64,000 bases of DNA. Origin: Pseudomonadota bacterium (GTDB taxonomy: Bacteria > Pseudomonadota > Alphaproteobacteria > Rhizobiales > Aestuariivirgaceae). The translations under genes and the position numbers were made by a program. This document shows positions 17,928 through 26,989 of the stretch, one piece after another (position 1 is the stretch's first letter; each line of letters begins with the position of its first letter). The stretch lies in the NCBI GenBank assembly GCA_020161855.1, contig JAIUNJ010000001.1, positions 310,001-374,000 on the forward strand, given 5' to 3'. The notes under the pieces were generated by a model. That model was not told the origin of the DNA, did no database searches, and was given only the letters and a program-made list of their open reading frames with translations.

Positions 17928-18553
17928 GCCCGTCGCTGCCGCTGGGCGATGCGGATCTCGAGCGCTGTAATGTTTCACGTGAATCACGGGTCAGGCTCGA
18001 GCGTTTTGTCGCCCTGCTTCTGCAGTGGCAGGCCCGCATCAATCTCATCTCGCCGGCAACTGTTCCCGATGTCTGGCACAGGCACGTTCTCGACAGCCTG
18101 CAACTCGTGCCGCTTCTCCCGGCGGGGATCACGGGTTTTGCCGATCTTGGCTCGGGTAGTGGCTTTCCGGCCCTGCCATTGGCGATCGCGACCGGCCTTG
18201 AAGCTCATCTGTATGAGTCGAATGGCAAGAAGGTTGCTTTCCTGCGTGAGGCGTTGCGCCTCTGCCAATGCCGTGGCCTTGTCCATCAGGTCCGGCTGGA
18301 ACAGCTGAAAGGCACCACGGTTCCCAAAATCCAGCTGGTGACAGCGCGGGCCCTGGCGCCGCTCACCGAGCTTCTCCTGCTGGCCGAACCGTTCCTGGCC
18401 GCTGGTGCCGTCGCCCTATTTCACAAGGGACAAGATGTTGATGCTGAATTGACCGAAGCCTCAAAATCTTGGAGAATCCAAGCCACTAGGTTCCCCAGTT
18501 TGACTGATTCTCGAGCTGTCATCCTCAAGGTGGAAGAGGCCCGCCGTGTCTGA
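17924..18553 (+). CDS. rsmG: 16S rRNA (guanine-527-N7)-methyltransferase RsmG (GidB)
   Basis: This 209-residue SAM-dependent enzyme methylates G527 of 16S rRNA. The Rossmann SAM site is [17 protein letters not shown], preceded by [32 protein letters not shown] follows later. The ATG overlaps the mnmG stop (ATGA). A parS-like 16-mer is embedded in codons about 15-21, where the encoded residues look unconserved. The final bases overlap the parA GTG start by eight bases, so rsmG and parA are probably translationally coupled. Confidence 0.95.
   Translation: MSPSLPLGDADLERCNVSRESRVRLERFVALLLQWQARINLISPATVPDVWHRHVLDSLQLVPLLPAGITGFADLGSGSGFPALPLAIATGLEAHLYESNGKKVAFLREALRLCQCRGLVHQVRLEQLKGTTVPKIQLVTARALAPLTELLLLAEPFLAAGAVALFHKGQDVDAELTEASKSWRIQATRFPSLTDSRAVILKVEEARRV
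17971..17986. other. parS centromere site 2 (inside rsmG)
   Basis: TGTTTCACGTGAATCA matches the parS consensus at 15 of 16 positions (A to T at position 14). It lies within the rsmG coding region, about 560 bases before parA. Sites in coding sequence near parAB are known for this system. It is the second of two parS sites within 2 kb. Confidence 0.87.
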
Positions 18554-19364
18554 CGTCCAAAGCAATCGACCCCGTATTCTTGCTGTTGCCAACCAGAAGG
18601 GCGGCGTCGGCAAGACAACAACTGCCATCAATCTCGGAACGGCGCTTGCGGCCGTTGGCGAGAAGGTGCTGATCATCGATCTCGATCCGCAGGGCAATGC
18701 CAGCACCGGCCTCGGCATTCACCGCACGCCGCAGCAAAAGTCGTCCTATCATGTGTTGATCGGCGAGGCCGAACTGAACGATGTCATCGTCGACAGCGGC
18801 ATCCCCAATGTCGATTGCGCGCCCTCGACAATCGATCTGCTTGGAGCCGAACTCGAGCTCGCTGATTTTGAACGCAAGACCTACCGCCTGTCCGACGCCA
18901 TCCTGCGCATGGCAACGATGGGTGGTGTGGCCCGGAGCTACTCCTACATTCTCGTCGATTGTCCGCCGTCGCTCAATCTGCTGACGATCAACTCGCTCGC
19001 TGCAGCCGATGCGATTCTGGTGCCGCTGCAGTGTGAGTTCTTCGCGCTGGAAGGGCTGTCGCAACTTCTCAAGACCGTGGAGCGGGTGAAGGCCACGCTC
19101 AATTCGCGCCTGATCATCCAGGGCGTCGTGCTCACCATGTATGACCGCCGCAATTCGCTCTCCGATCAGGTGGCCGAAGACGTGCGGGCGGTGCTGGGCG
19201 AAAAGGTCTACCAGACGGTCATACCGCGGAACGTCCGCGTCTCCGAAGCGCCCTCCCATGGCCGCCCCGTTCTGCTCTATGACCACAATTGCGTGGGGTC
19301 TCAGGCCTATATCAAGCTCGCGTCCGAGGTCATCCGGCGTGAGCGCGAGCTGCGGGCCGCCTGA
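18546..19364 (+). CDS. parA: Chromosome partitioning ATPase ParA (Soj)
   Basis: This 272-residue deviant Walker ATPase binds DNA non-specifically as an ATP dimer and moves ParB-parS complexes. Seen are ANQKGGVGKTTTAINL (deviant Walker A with the signature Lys), DLDPQGNASTGLG, LVDCPPSLNLLT and VLTMYDRRN. The length and the lack of an N-terminal HTH fit chromosomal rather than plasmid ParA. It starts at GTG 18546 within the end of rsmG; parB follows 44 bases later. Two parS sites lie just upstream. Confidence 0.96.
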   Translation: MSDVQSNRPRILAVANQKGGVGKTTTAINLGTALAAVGEKVLIIDLDPQGNASTGLGIHRTPQQKSSYHVLIGEAELNDVIVDSGIPNVDCAPSTIDLLGAELELADFERKTYRLSDAILRMATMGGVARSYSYILVDCPPSLNLLTINSLAAADAILVPLQCEFFALEGLSQLLKTVERVKATLNSRLIIQGVVLTMYDRRNSLSDQVAEDVRAVLGEKVYQTVIPRNVRVSEAPSHGRPVLLYDHNCVGSQAYIKLASEVIRRERELRAA

Positions 19365-19408
19365 TCGATTCGCTGGCGTAATAATATAAGAGTACTGGAA
19401 TTATATTC

Positions 19409-20272
19409 ATGACACAGGCTCAAAAGCGTAGACTGGGCAGGGGGCTTGCAGCTCTGATCGGCGATGATGTGGCCGAAGAAGCCGTTGTTCAGGATGTGCG
19501 CAGCCTCAAGCATGTGCCGATCGAGCTGATCCATGCCAATCCGCTCAATCCGCGCAAGCACTTCGCCGAAGAGGATCTCGAGTCGCTTGCCAGGTCCCTC
19601 AAGGACAAGGGCCTGCTGCAGCCCATCGTGGTCCGTCCGGCAAAAGCAGGCCAGAGCGGCTATGAGATCGTTGCCGGCGAACGGCGCTGGCGCGCGGCCC
19701 AGCGCGCCGCGATCCATGATGTGCCGGTGATTGTCCGCGATCTTGATGACCGCGAGACCCTAGAGATCGCCCTGATCGAGAACGTCCAGCGCAGCGATCT
19801 CAATCCGCTGGACGAAGCTCGTGCCTACAAGCAGCTGATCGACCAGTACGGCTATACGCAGCAGCAGCTCGCCGATTCGATCGGCAAGAGCCGCAGCCAT
19901 ATAGCCAATACGTTGCGCCTGCAGACTTTGCCCGAAACGGTTCTCGCCCATATCGAAAGCGGCGAGCTTTCTGCCGGCCATGCGCGTACACTCGTCGCCA
20001 CGGATAGCCCCCAGGAACTTGCCCAGAAGATCATCAAGCTTGGGCTTTCGGTGCGCCAGGCGGAAACACTCAGCCGCGATACCAGTGCGCGTGGGAAAGC
20101 GAAAACCAAGCCCGAGAAAGACGCCGACACGCGCGCGCTCGAGAAGGTCCTGTCCGATTCGCTGGGGCTCAAGGTTGATATCCAGCACAAGGGGCCAGAG
20201 GGCTCCGTTGTCTTGACCTATACGTCGCTCGAACAGCTTGACGAAGTCGCCCGGCGTCTTGGCCGCCGCTGA
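19409..20272 (+). CDS. parB: Chromosome partitioning protein ParB
   Basis: This 287-residue parS-binding CTPase organises the origin region for segregation. It begins RLGRGLAALIGDD, the typical ParA-activating N-terminus. The CTP-binding ParB/Srx domain has NPLNPRKHF, QPIVVRP and VAGERRWRAAQRA; IENVQRSDLNPLDEARAYK leads into the HTH with GKSRSHIANTLRL. The C-terminal dimerisation domain ends in LDEVARRLG. It is convergent with holA, with only three bases between stop codons. Confidence 0.96.
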   Translation: MTQAQKRRLGRGLAALIGDDVAEEAVVQDVRSLKHVPIELIHANPLNPRKHFAEEDLESLARSLKDKGLLQPIVVRPAKAGQSGYEIVAGERRWRAAQRAAIHDVPVIVRDLDDRETLEIALIENVQRSDLNPLDEARAYKQLIDQYGYTQQQLADSIGKSRSHIANTLRLQTLPETVLAHIESGELSAGHARTLVATDSPQELAQKIIKLGLSVRQAETLSRDTSARGKAKTKPEKDADTRALEKVLSDSLGLKVDIQHKGPEGSVVLTYTSLEQLDEVARRLGRR

Positions 20273-20275
20273 AGC

Positions 20276-21283
20276 CTAGCGGCTGGCGCGCGCAAACTGC
20301 GCAATGCTGAACAGCGCGCGTTCCCCGATCTGCATGGAGAGCTCGGGCATCTTGCGGCTCATCTCCACGGCCTCCTCACAGCGGCCATGTATCTCCATCA
20401 GAGCCTCGAGGGACAAGCGCCGTACCTGCCGTGAAACAGCGTCCTTGATGCCGAAAAAGACGGGCGGCCGCGCATTGCGCAAGGCGCCTTCAATGCTGCC
20501 GGAACTGTCAAAGTCGGCGCGTACCCCCTGCAGCCTTGCAAGGTGGGAAGCCATCATCGGGAAAAGGGAGCGCAACTCGCCTTCGCCGAAGCCAGACAAG
20601 GCTCGGTCCACGGCGAGGAAATCTCCTTCCAGCGCCGCACCGATCACGGCATCGACATCATCCGAGCCCTGGGCGCCACAACACGCGATCACATCAGCCG
20701 CACTGATATCCTTGCCGCCGAGCATGTAGAGCGCCAATTTCTCTGCCTCGCGCTGGGCCAGTGCTGCATCATTCCCGCATAATCCCATGAAGCTCTGCTC
20801 CGCCTCCGGGTAAAGGCGAAGCCCGTCCTGGGCAAGCAAGGCGGTCACACGTTGCAGGATGTCGGCCGGCTTCGGCTCATAGACAGGAAGTACGAAGCAG
20901 TTGCCTGCTTCCTCAAAAAATTTGCGAAGCTTTGATGCCTTTGATAGCGATCCGGCGACCAGCAGCGCAAAATTACCTTGCGCAACTTCACCCAGCGCCG
21001 AGACGCTCCCGACAATACTGTCATCGCAATCTTCAACGATAATGAGTTCACGCCCGCCGAGGAGTGACATCGCTCGCACGGCCTCATCAAAGAGAGCCGG
21101 ATCGACTCGCAGTTCGGAGGCTCGAAACCTTCGCAACTCGCCGCCCGCGGCCATGCCGCGAATGATCCGCTCCACCACCGCGGCAACGCCGGCCGCGTCG
21201 CTGCCATAGACGAGAAGGCCTGCGGCAGTTTCAGCCTTCGACTTCAGAAAGCCAGCCAGTTCAGATTCGCGAAGCGCCGCCAT
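20276..21283 (-). CDS. holA: DNA polymerase III delta subunit
   Basis: This 335-residue clamp-loader subunit opens the sliding clamp. It has a weakly conserved AAA+ like N-terminus (LLVYGSDAAGVAAVVERI), RELIIVEDCDD, FALLVAGSLSKASKLRKF and the C-terminal collar domain with RLQGVRADFDSSGS and HGRCEEAVEMSRKM. Length fits HolA. It is the last gene of leuS-lptE-holA on minus, an arrangement seen in many proteobacteria and helpful because HolA is poorly conserved. It starts 12 bases after the lptE stop. Confidence 0.92.
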   Translation of the reverse strand: MAALRESELAGFLKSKAETAAGLLVYGSDAAGVAAVVERIIRGMAAGGELRRFRASELRVDPALFDEAVRAMSLLGGRELIIVEDCDDSIVGSVSALGEVAQGNFALLVAGSLSKASKLRKFFEEAGNCFVLPVYEPKPADILQRVTALLAQDGLRLYPEAEQSFMGLCGNDAALAQREAEKLALYMLGGKDISAADVIACCGAQGSDDVDAVIGAALEGDFLAVDRALSGFGEGELRSLFPMMASHLARLQGVRADFDSSGSIEGALRNARPPVFFGIKDAVSRQVRRLSLEALMEIHGRCEEAVEMSRKMPELSMQIGERALFSIAQFARASR

Positions 21284-21294
21284 GACGCCCGGGA

Positions 21295-21801
21295 TCAGGA
21301 GTTGCGGGTTGAAAGAAACGACGCCAGGCGCAAGCGCAAATCCTGCGCCACTTCTCTGGCCGCCCGTTCGCGTGCACTTTCTGCCGCCCGGAGGTCAGCC
21401 ACCGGCTCTTCAACCGTATCATAAGGCACGTTGGAGAAACTCGTTCCCTTGGTCAGGGCTTCCCCGGTACGCACATCAACGAGCTCATAGGCAATGGTGA
21501 GACGGTAGCGATGCCGCTCGGTCTTCTCGAAAGCGAGGGATGAAACACCTTGCGTCTTTTCGGCGGGGGCCATCTTGAGGAGCAGCGAGCCGTCCGTTCC
21601 GCCGTTGAAACCGGACATCAGCTCATTGCGCACCAATTGCCCGGCCCGTGATTTCTGTTCCGCCACGGAAACCTGCGACAGCTGCGCCGTCACGCCGACG
21701 CCATTCTCAGGCGTGGCGTAGAGCGGCCGATAGCTGCAGCCGCCCAAGGCCAGGCTCAGGCCCAGCAAGGCTGCTGCGGAAATGGCATCTATCCTGCGCA
21801 T
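21295..21801 (-). CDS. lptE: LPS-assembly lipoprotein LptE
   Basis: This 168-residue protein has a lipoprotein signal peptide with lipobox LALGGC (Cys at residue 22), followed by [12 protein letters not shown], typical of LptE. It plugs the LptD barrel that inserts lipopolysaccharide in the outer membrane. The mature part has [27 protein letters not shown] and a conserved end RLASFLS. It overlaps the end of leuS by 13 bases and precedes holA, the usual LptE position. The presence of LptE implies an LPS-bearing outer membrane. Confidence 0.9.
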   Translation of the reverse strand: MRRIDAISAAALLGLSLALGGCSYRPLYATPENGVGVTAQLSQVSVAEQKSRAGQLVRNELMSGFNGGTDGSLLLKMAPAEKTQGVSSLAFEKTERHRYRLTIAYELVDVRTGEALTKGTSFSNVPYDTVEEPVADLRAAESARERAAREVAQDLRLRLASFLSTRNS

Positions 21802-24380
21802 ACGAGATTCACGATCCGGTCCGGTACCACAATGAACTTGCTAACGGGCTTGCCGTCAAGGGCACGCTTCACCGCATCGAGGTTGAGGACGATAGGCTCA
21901 AGCTGCTCGCGCGTTGCCCCCTTTGCCACCCGAATCTCGTCCCGACGCTTGCCATTGACCTGAACGGCGATGGTCACCTCATCGACCCGCGTCAACTCGG
22001 GATCGGCAACAGGCCAGGCAGTGGCGACGACCGGCGTCGTGTGCCCCAGCACTGCCCAGCATTCTTCTGCGAGATGCGGCATCATCGGGGCGAAGAGCAG
22101 CGTAAAGGCATCAGCCGATTCGCGAACAGCGGCAGCCACGCTCTGGTCGGCTGCGGCCTGTGGTAGCGCTTCCTCCAGCGCCGTCGCCAGTTCATAGATA
22201 CGGGCGATGGCGCGGTTGAAGCGCAGGCTGCTGAGGTCGTCGGTGATGGCAGCGATGGTCCGGTGAGTGGCGCGGCGCAGAGGCAGCCCCTTCGGTCCAT
22301 GGGCCCCCGGTGCATGGCCTGCGGCCTCATTCACAAGCCGCCAGAAGCGTTGCGACTGGCGCCAGGCACCACGGGCACCATTTTCCGTCCATTCGATGTC
22401 GCGCTCGGGCGGCGTGTCCGAGAGCATGAACCAGCGGGCTGTGTCGGCGCCAAAAGATTCGATGATCGTATCGGGATCGACGACGTTCTTCTTGGACTTC
22501 GACATCTTCTCGACGCCGCCCACAGTGAGCGTCTCGCCGCTCTGGGCATGAACCCATGCGCCGTCCTTCTCGATGGCATCGGAAGGCAGAACCCAATCGC
22601 CGCCATGCGTCCTAAACGTCTCGTGAATCACCATGCCTTGTGTGAAGAGGCTGGCGAAGGGCTCAGAGACATTGAAGTGACCGGTGCGCTCCATGGCCCG
22701 GGCATAGAAGCGGGAGTAGAGCAGGTGAAGAATGGCGTGCTCGATACCACCGATATACTGGTCCACCGGCAGCCAGTAGCGCCCGGCCTTGGCGTCGACC
22801 GGCTCACCGGCGTGAGGCGACGCGAAGCGCGCGTAGTACCAGGACGAATCGATGAACGTATCGAAGGTGTCCGTCTCGCGCTCGGCCGCGGCGTTGCATT
22901 TCGGGCAATGCACGTGCTTCCAGGTCGGATGATGAACCAGCGGGTTGCCCGGCTTGTCGAACTTTGCATCATCCGGCAGGCGCACCGGCAGATCCTGCTT
23001 TGGCACCGGCACGATGCCACAGGCCTTGCAATGAATGACCGGGATCGGACAACCCCAGTAGCGCTGCCGCGAGACACCCCAGTCACGCAGGCGAAAGTTC
23101 ACCTTGCGCCTGGCCAGCGGCTTGCCATTCAGCGCGGCCTTCTCGAGCCGGTTGGCAACCTCGTCGAATGCCGCCTCCGGTGTCAGGCCGTCGAGGAAGC
23201 GCGAATTGATCATCACGCCGTCGCCGTCATAGGCCTTGTCGGTGGCCGCGGCCGATGCCGCATTGGCTTCACGCGGCCCGACAACGGGTAGTACCGGCAG
23301 GCCATACTTGCGCGCAAAATCCATGTCGCGCTGGTCGTGGGCCGGGCAGCCGAAGATCGCGCCGGTGCCATAGTCCATGAGGATGAAGTTGGCCACATAG
23401 ACCGGCACTTCCCAGCTGGGATCGAAAGGATGAACCGCCTTGATGCCGGTATCGAAGCCCTTCTTCTCGGCCGACTCGATGGCAGCGACGGATGTGCCCA
23501 TGCGGCGACACTCCTCGCAGAATGCAGCGAGGGCTTCATTCTTCTCGGCGGCGGCCTTGGCCAATGGGTGGTCCGGAGCGACGGCCATGAAGGAGGCGCC
23601 GAAAAGCGTGTCCGGCCTGGTCGTGTAGATTTCCAGTTCGTCAATGCCCTTGGGCGCATGCTTCAGCTGCCAGCGCAGCAGCAGCCCTTCCGAGCGGCCG
23701 ATCCAGTTGCGCTGCATGAGGCGGACTTTCTCCGGCCAGTTCTCCAGCGTGTCGAGCGCCTTCAGCAACTCCTCTGAGAAATCGCTGATCTTGAGGAACC
23801 ACTGAGAGAGCTCGCGCTGTTCGACCAGCGCGCCCGAACGCCAGCCGCGGCCATCGATCACCTGCTCGTTGGCGAGCACTGTGTGGTCAACCGGATCCCA
23901 GTTCACCTTTGACGACTTGCGTTCCACCAGCCCTGCCGCCAGGAAGTCGATGAACATCGCCTGCTCATGCTGGTAGTACTCCGGATCGCAGGTCGCAAAC
24001 TCCCGTGACCAGTCAAGCGACAAGCCCATGGACTTGAGCTGCTTCCGCATGGTCGCAATATTCTCGTAGGTCCAGGACTTGGGATGGACGCCACGCTCGA
24101 TCGCGGCATTCTCGGCAGGCATGCCAAAGGCATCCCAACCCATCGGATGAAGGACGTTGTAGCCGGCCGCGCGGCGGAAGCGGGCAATGACATCGCCCAT
24201 GGTGTAGTTCCGCACATGGCCCATGTGAATGCGGCCCGACGGATAGGGAAACATCTCGAGGACGTAATACTTCGGCTTGCCCGGGTCCTCGTGGCTCTCG
24301 AAGCAGCGCTTGTCCGTCCAGTAGGACTGCCACTTCGGTTCCGTCACGCGGTGGTTATAGCGTTCAACACTCGACGACAT
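21789..24380 (-). CDS. leuS: Leucyl-tRNA synthetase
   Basis: This 863-residue class I synthetase charges tRNA-Leu. It shows the HIGH-type motif HMGH in [15 protein letters not shown], an editing CP1 insertion with [12 protein letters not shown], the zinc-like CxxC region [12 protein letters not shown], and KMSKSKKN near residue 600. The ATG at 24380 gives the family N-terminus [14 protein letters not shown]; an open frame to 24479 adds unrelated residues. It is divergent from the YggS-like gene across about 80 bases and heads leuS-lptE-holA. A tRNA-Leu gene lies elsewhere in the window at 48841. Confidence 0.97.
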   Translation of the reverse strand: MSSSVERYNHRVTEPKWQSYWTDKRCFESHEDPGKPKYYVLEMFPYPSGRIHMGHVRNYTMGDVIARFRRAAGYNVLHPMGWDAFGMPAENAAIERGVHPKSWTYENIATMRKQLKSMGLSLDWSREFATCDPEYYQHEQAMFIDFLAAGLVERKSSKVNWDPVDHTVLANEQVIDGRGWRSGALVEQRELSQWFLKISDFSEELLKALDTLENWPEKVRLMQRNWIGRSEGLLLRWQLKHAPKGIDELEIYTTRPDTLFGASFMAVAPDHPLAKAAAEKNEALAAFCEECRRMGTSVAAIESAEKKGFDTGIKAVHPFDPSWEVPVYVANFILMDYGTGAIFGCPAHDQRDMDFARKYGLPVLPVVGPREANAASAAATDKAYDGDGVMINSRFLDGLTPEAAFDEVANRLEKAALNGKPLARRKVNFRLRDWGVSRQRYWGCPIPVIHCKACGIVPVPKQDLPVRLPDDAKFDKPGNPLVHHPTWKHVHCPKCNAAAERETDTFDTFIDSSWYYARFASPHAGEPVDAKAGRYWLPVDQYIGGIEHAILHLLYSRFYARAMERTGHFNVSEPFASLFTQGMVIHETFRTHGGDWVLPSDAIEKDGAWVHAQSGETLTVGGVEKMSKSKKNVVDPDTIIESFGADTARWFMLSDTPPERDIEWTENGARGAWRQSQRFWRLVNEAAGHAPGAHGPKGLPLRRATHRTIAAITDDLSSLRFNRAIARIYELATALEEALPQAAADQSVAAAVRESADAFTLLFAPMMPHLAEECWAVLGHTTPVVATAWPVADPELTRVDEVTIAVQVNGKRRDEIRVAKGATREQLEPIVLNLDAVKRALDGKPVSKFIVVPDRIVNLVCAG

Positions 24381-24462
24381 CGAAAAACCTGAAATCAGAA
24401 GGGGATCGGCCACGCACGTACCAGTCCTTGCCAGCCCCCGCAAGGCTGGCCATAAGCAGCCC

Positions 24463-25131
24463 ATGCCCACCGAAATCACCGCCGCTTATGCCCGCGTTGC
24501 GCAGGCCTTGGCCGATGCCTGCCTGCGGGCCGGCCGGAAGCCGGGTGATGTTGGCCTTGTCGCTGTCAGCAAGACCCATCCCGCAGAAGCGATCCTTCCC
24601 GTGCTGGAGGCTGGCCACAGGCTTTTCGGCGAGAACCGCGTCCAGGAGGCGAAGGCTAAGTGGCCTGAGCTGACGGCGCGTTTTCCCGGCGTCGAGCTTC
24701 ATCTGATCGGGCCCCTGCAGAGCAACAAGGCAGCTGAAGCTGTGGCACTGTTCGATGCGATCGAGACCATTGACCGCGACAAGATCGCCGCGGCTGTTGC
24801 CGCTGAATGCCGCAAGCAGGGCCGAAAGCCGAAACTCTTTGTCCAGGTCAATATCGGCGCTGAGCCGCAGAAAGCAGGCATCGCGCCAGCCGAGGTTGAT
24901 GCCTTTCTGATTCGCTGCCGAAATGAACACGGGCTCGATATCTCGGGCCTGATGTGCATTCCGCCGGCCGATGAGCCGCCGCGTCCCTATTTCGATGCGC
25001 TGGCGAAAATAGCCCGTCGCAACGGCCTCGATCAGGTTTCCATGGGCATGAGCCAGGATTTCGAGGAGGCCATCGCCGCCGGGGCTAGCCTCGTGCGTGT
25101 GGGTTCGGCGATTTTCGGCGCAAGGGGCTGA
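24463..25131 (+). CDS. YggS-family pyridoxal phosphate homeostasis protein
   Basis: This 222-residue PLP-binding protein (PLPBP/YggS/ProY) is an alanine-racemase-like TIM barrel without known catalysis. The PLP lysine lies in LVAVSKTHP (about residue 34); [39 protein letters not shown] and [12 protein letters not shown] are all conserved family blocks. It regulates vitamin B6 and amino-acid balance in other bacteria. Its last 47 bases overlap the 3' end of the convergent L,D-transpeptidase gene, which is unusual but both products look complete. Confidence 0.93.
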   Translation: MPTEITAAYARVAQALADACLRAGRKPGDVGLVAVSKTHPAEAILPVLEAGHRLFGENRVQEAKAKWPELTARFPGVELHLIGPLQSNKAAEAVALFDAIETIDRDKIAAAVAAECRKQGRKPKLFVQVNIGAEPQKAGIAPAEVDAFLIRCRNEHGLDISGLMCIPPADEPPRPYFDALAKIARRNGLDQVSMGMSQDFEEAIAAGASLVRVGSAIFGARG

Positions 25132-25666
25132 GCGGTCCTGCCGACGACCAGACGACGATCCGGGCATCGTGCCGGACCAGTGAGAGGATGGTCTTCATGT
25201 CCTTGAGCGACACGGCCACGCAGCCCGCCGTCGGTCCGCCGTCCGCCCGGCGCAGGTGAAAGAACACCGCACTGCCATGGCCCTGCACCCGGGGCCGCTC
25301 ATTATGCGAAAGCTCGACGACGACGTTGTAGAGGTCGTCATCCCGCTTCATGGATTCATGCGCTGCCGCATAGGGCAGGTGGACGAGGCGGTTGTAGTTC
25401 CTGTCGCCGCGCTTCTCGCACCACCCATCGGTGGCCCGGATCGCCCTTGCCGCGGCTGCTGGCCGGCAGATCATGTCCTGGCGGTAAAAGACCCGGCGCA
25501 GGGTCCAGATGCCGACAGGGGTTCCGCCATCGCCCTCGCGCTTGCGGTGGATGCGGCCGGAACGGCCAAGCGAGCAGGGAAAAGCCAGCGTGCCGACCCT
25601 GAGCAGGGCCCGGGTCGATGACAGGTTGATCGCGTGGACGTGAATATATGTTATGAGTCGCTTCAC
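25085..25666 (-). CDS. L,D-transpeptidase catalytic-domain protein (YkuD family)
   Basis: This 193-residue protein has a YkuD-type active site in GGPTAGCVAVSL with the nucleophilic Cys near residue 152, preceded by GHGSAVFFHL. GDGGTPVGIW in the first third is the usual substrate-side motif. These enzymes make 3-3 cross-links in peptidoglycan or attach proteins to it. No clear signal peptide is visible at the called start, so the N-terminus may be wrong or export is by another route. It is divergent from the OmpR-type regulator gene and tail-overlaps the YggS gene. Confidence 0.82.
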   Translation of the reverse strand: MKRLITYIHVHAINLSSTRALLRVGTLAFPCSLGRSGRIHRKREGDGGTPVGIWTLRRVFYRQDMICRPAAAARAIRATDGWCEKRGDRNYNRLVHLPYAAAHESMKRDDDLYNVVVELSHNERPRVQGHGSAVFFHLRRADGGPTAGCVAVSLKDMKTILSLVRHDARIVVWSSAGPLSPLRRKSPNPHARG

Positions 25667-25739
25667 GGGAGCTTGTGTTGCCGTCCCGCGCCGTCCGGCG
25701 CAAGAGCGGCCTTTGCCGGGGGAAAGTCACGGAGCCGTT

Positions 25740-26426
25740 ATGAGTGCCAAGAAGAAGATCCTGATCGTCGACGACGACGACGCCTTGCGCGAGACCTTGC
25801 GTGAGCAGTTTTCGCTGCATGACGAGTTCGCCATTGCCGATGTGGCCAACGCCACGGCCGGCATCAAGCTCCTCAAGCAGGACCCCATCGATCTCGTCAT
25901 CCTCGACGTCAATCTTCCCGACATGGATGGGCGCGAGGCCTGCAAGATCGCCCGCCGCAACGGCTATCGCGGCCCGATTATCATGCTGACGGCCCAAAGC
26001 TCCGATGCCGACACGATTCTCGGTCTCGATTCCGGCGCCAATGACTATGTGGTCAAGCCGTTCCGCTTCGCGGTTCTCCTGGCTCGTGTGCGCTCGCACT
26101 TGCGCCAGCATGAGCATAGCGAGGATGCCGTGTTCCGGGTTGGGCCCTACACCTTCAAGCCTGCGGCCAAGATGCTGGTCCGTGATGACGCCAAGAAAAT
26201 CAGGCTCACGGAGAAGGAAACGGCGATCATCAAGTTTCTCTACCGCTCGGGCGAAAGCAGCGTCAGCCGTGAAACCCTGTTGCAGGATGTCTGGGGCTAC
26301 AATGCTGGCGTGTCCACGCATACCCTCGAAACCCATATCTACCGGCTGCGCCAGAAGATCGAACGCGATCCGGCCCATGCCGAGATTCTGGTGACCGAAG
26401 GTGGGGGCTACAAGCTCATCCCTTGA
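25740..26426 (+). CDS. OmpR-family response regulator, CenR/OtpR-like
   Basis: This 228-residue regulator has a receiver domain with the acidic pair DDDDAL at the start, phospho-accepting Asp in LVILDVNLPDMDG, and Lys in NDYVVKPFRF. The winged-helix domain includes RLTEKETAIIKFL, VWGYNAGVSTHTLETHIYRLRQKI and ends TEGGGYKLIP. The ATG at 25740 fits the family start. Overall it resembles the alphaproteobacterial CenR/OtpR envelope regulators from memory; that subfamily call is tentative. No histidine kinase is adjacent. Neighbours are an L,D-transpeptidase (divergent) and a cyclic-nucleotide-binding gene, a context that fits envelope control. Confidence 0.9.
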   Translation: MSAKKKILIVDDDDALRETLREQFSLHDEFAIADVANATAGIKLLKQDPIDLVILDVNLPDMDGREACKIARRNGYRGPIIMLTAQSSDADTILGLDSGANDYVVKPFRFAVLLARVRSHLRQHEHSEDAVFRVGPYTFKPAAKMLVRDDAKKIRLTEKETAIIKFLYRSGESSVSRETLLQDVWGYNAGVSTHTLETHIYRLRQKIERDPAHAEILVTEGGGYKLIP

Positions 26427-26518
26427 TTGTTGGGGGCCTTCACTGCCAAAAGGGCGCTGGGGATGGTGAGGGACGGAGCTGTGCGGCGGCAAACGCAGAC
26501 CAGCAAAGGCAGGTTGTC

Positions 26519-26983
26519 ATGAGCGTCAGGGCAGACGCCGAGAACCTGCGCCTGATCCCCATTTTCCGGGATTGCGATCCCGTTGCCCTGCAGGTCATGG
26601 CCTTTGCGGCGGAGCGCCAGAACTTTCTGCAGAACGAGGCCCTGTTCAAGGAAGAGCAGCCGGCGCGGTCTGCGTACTTCATCATGAATGGCCAGGTCTC
26701 ACTGCGCCAGCGCGGCGCCGAGGTCGGCGTTGCCGTGCCGGGGTCCATGCTGGGCGAAACGGCAATGATCGGCAGCAGCACCTATTCCCTCACGGCGGTG
26801 GCGACGGAATCGGTTGCCACGGCCCGCATCGATCAGGCTCTTTTCCGCCGCGTGGTGGCTGAGTATCCGGAATTCGGCAGAGCTGTTGCCTTTGCCATTT
26901 CACGCAAGCTCGAGACGACGGTGCGCGAGCTCGATCAGGTGCGCGTGATGATGACGCGTGGACGCAGGCTCTCGGACTTCTGA
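26519..26983 (+). CDS. Cyclic nucleotide-binding domain protein lacking a DNA-binding domain
   Basis: This 154-residue protein is one Crp/Fnr-type cyclic nucleotide-binding fold: LIPIFRDCDPVALQVMAF, then LFKEEQPARSAYFIMNGQV and GSMLGETAMIG, the phosphate-binding cassette position, though the canonical Arg of cAMP binders is not clear (ETAMIG). It ends at a helix without a helix-turn-helix, so it is not a Crp-type repressor by itself. The ATG at 26519 fits the family start. It follows the response regulator by about 90 bases and may act in the same pathway; ligand and partner are unknown. Confidence 0.83.
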   Translation: MSVRADAENLRLIPIFRDCDPVALQVMAFAAERQNFLQNEALFKEEQPARSAYFIMNGQVSLRQRGAEVGVAVPGSMLGETAMIGSSTYSLTAVATESVATARIDQALFRRVVAEYPEFGRAVAFAISRKLETTVRELDQVRVMMTRGRRLSDF

Positions 26984-26989
26984 GTTTTC

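Noticed and set aside
20434-20450. A half parS-like GTGAAACA in holA
   Set aside because: Only the right half of the palindrome is present; the left half does not match.
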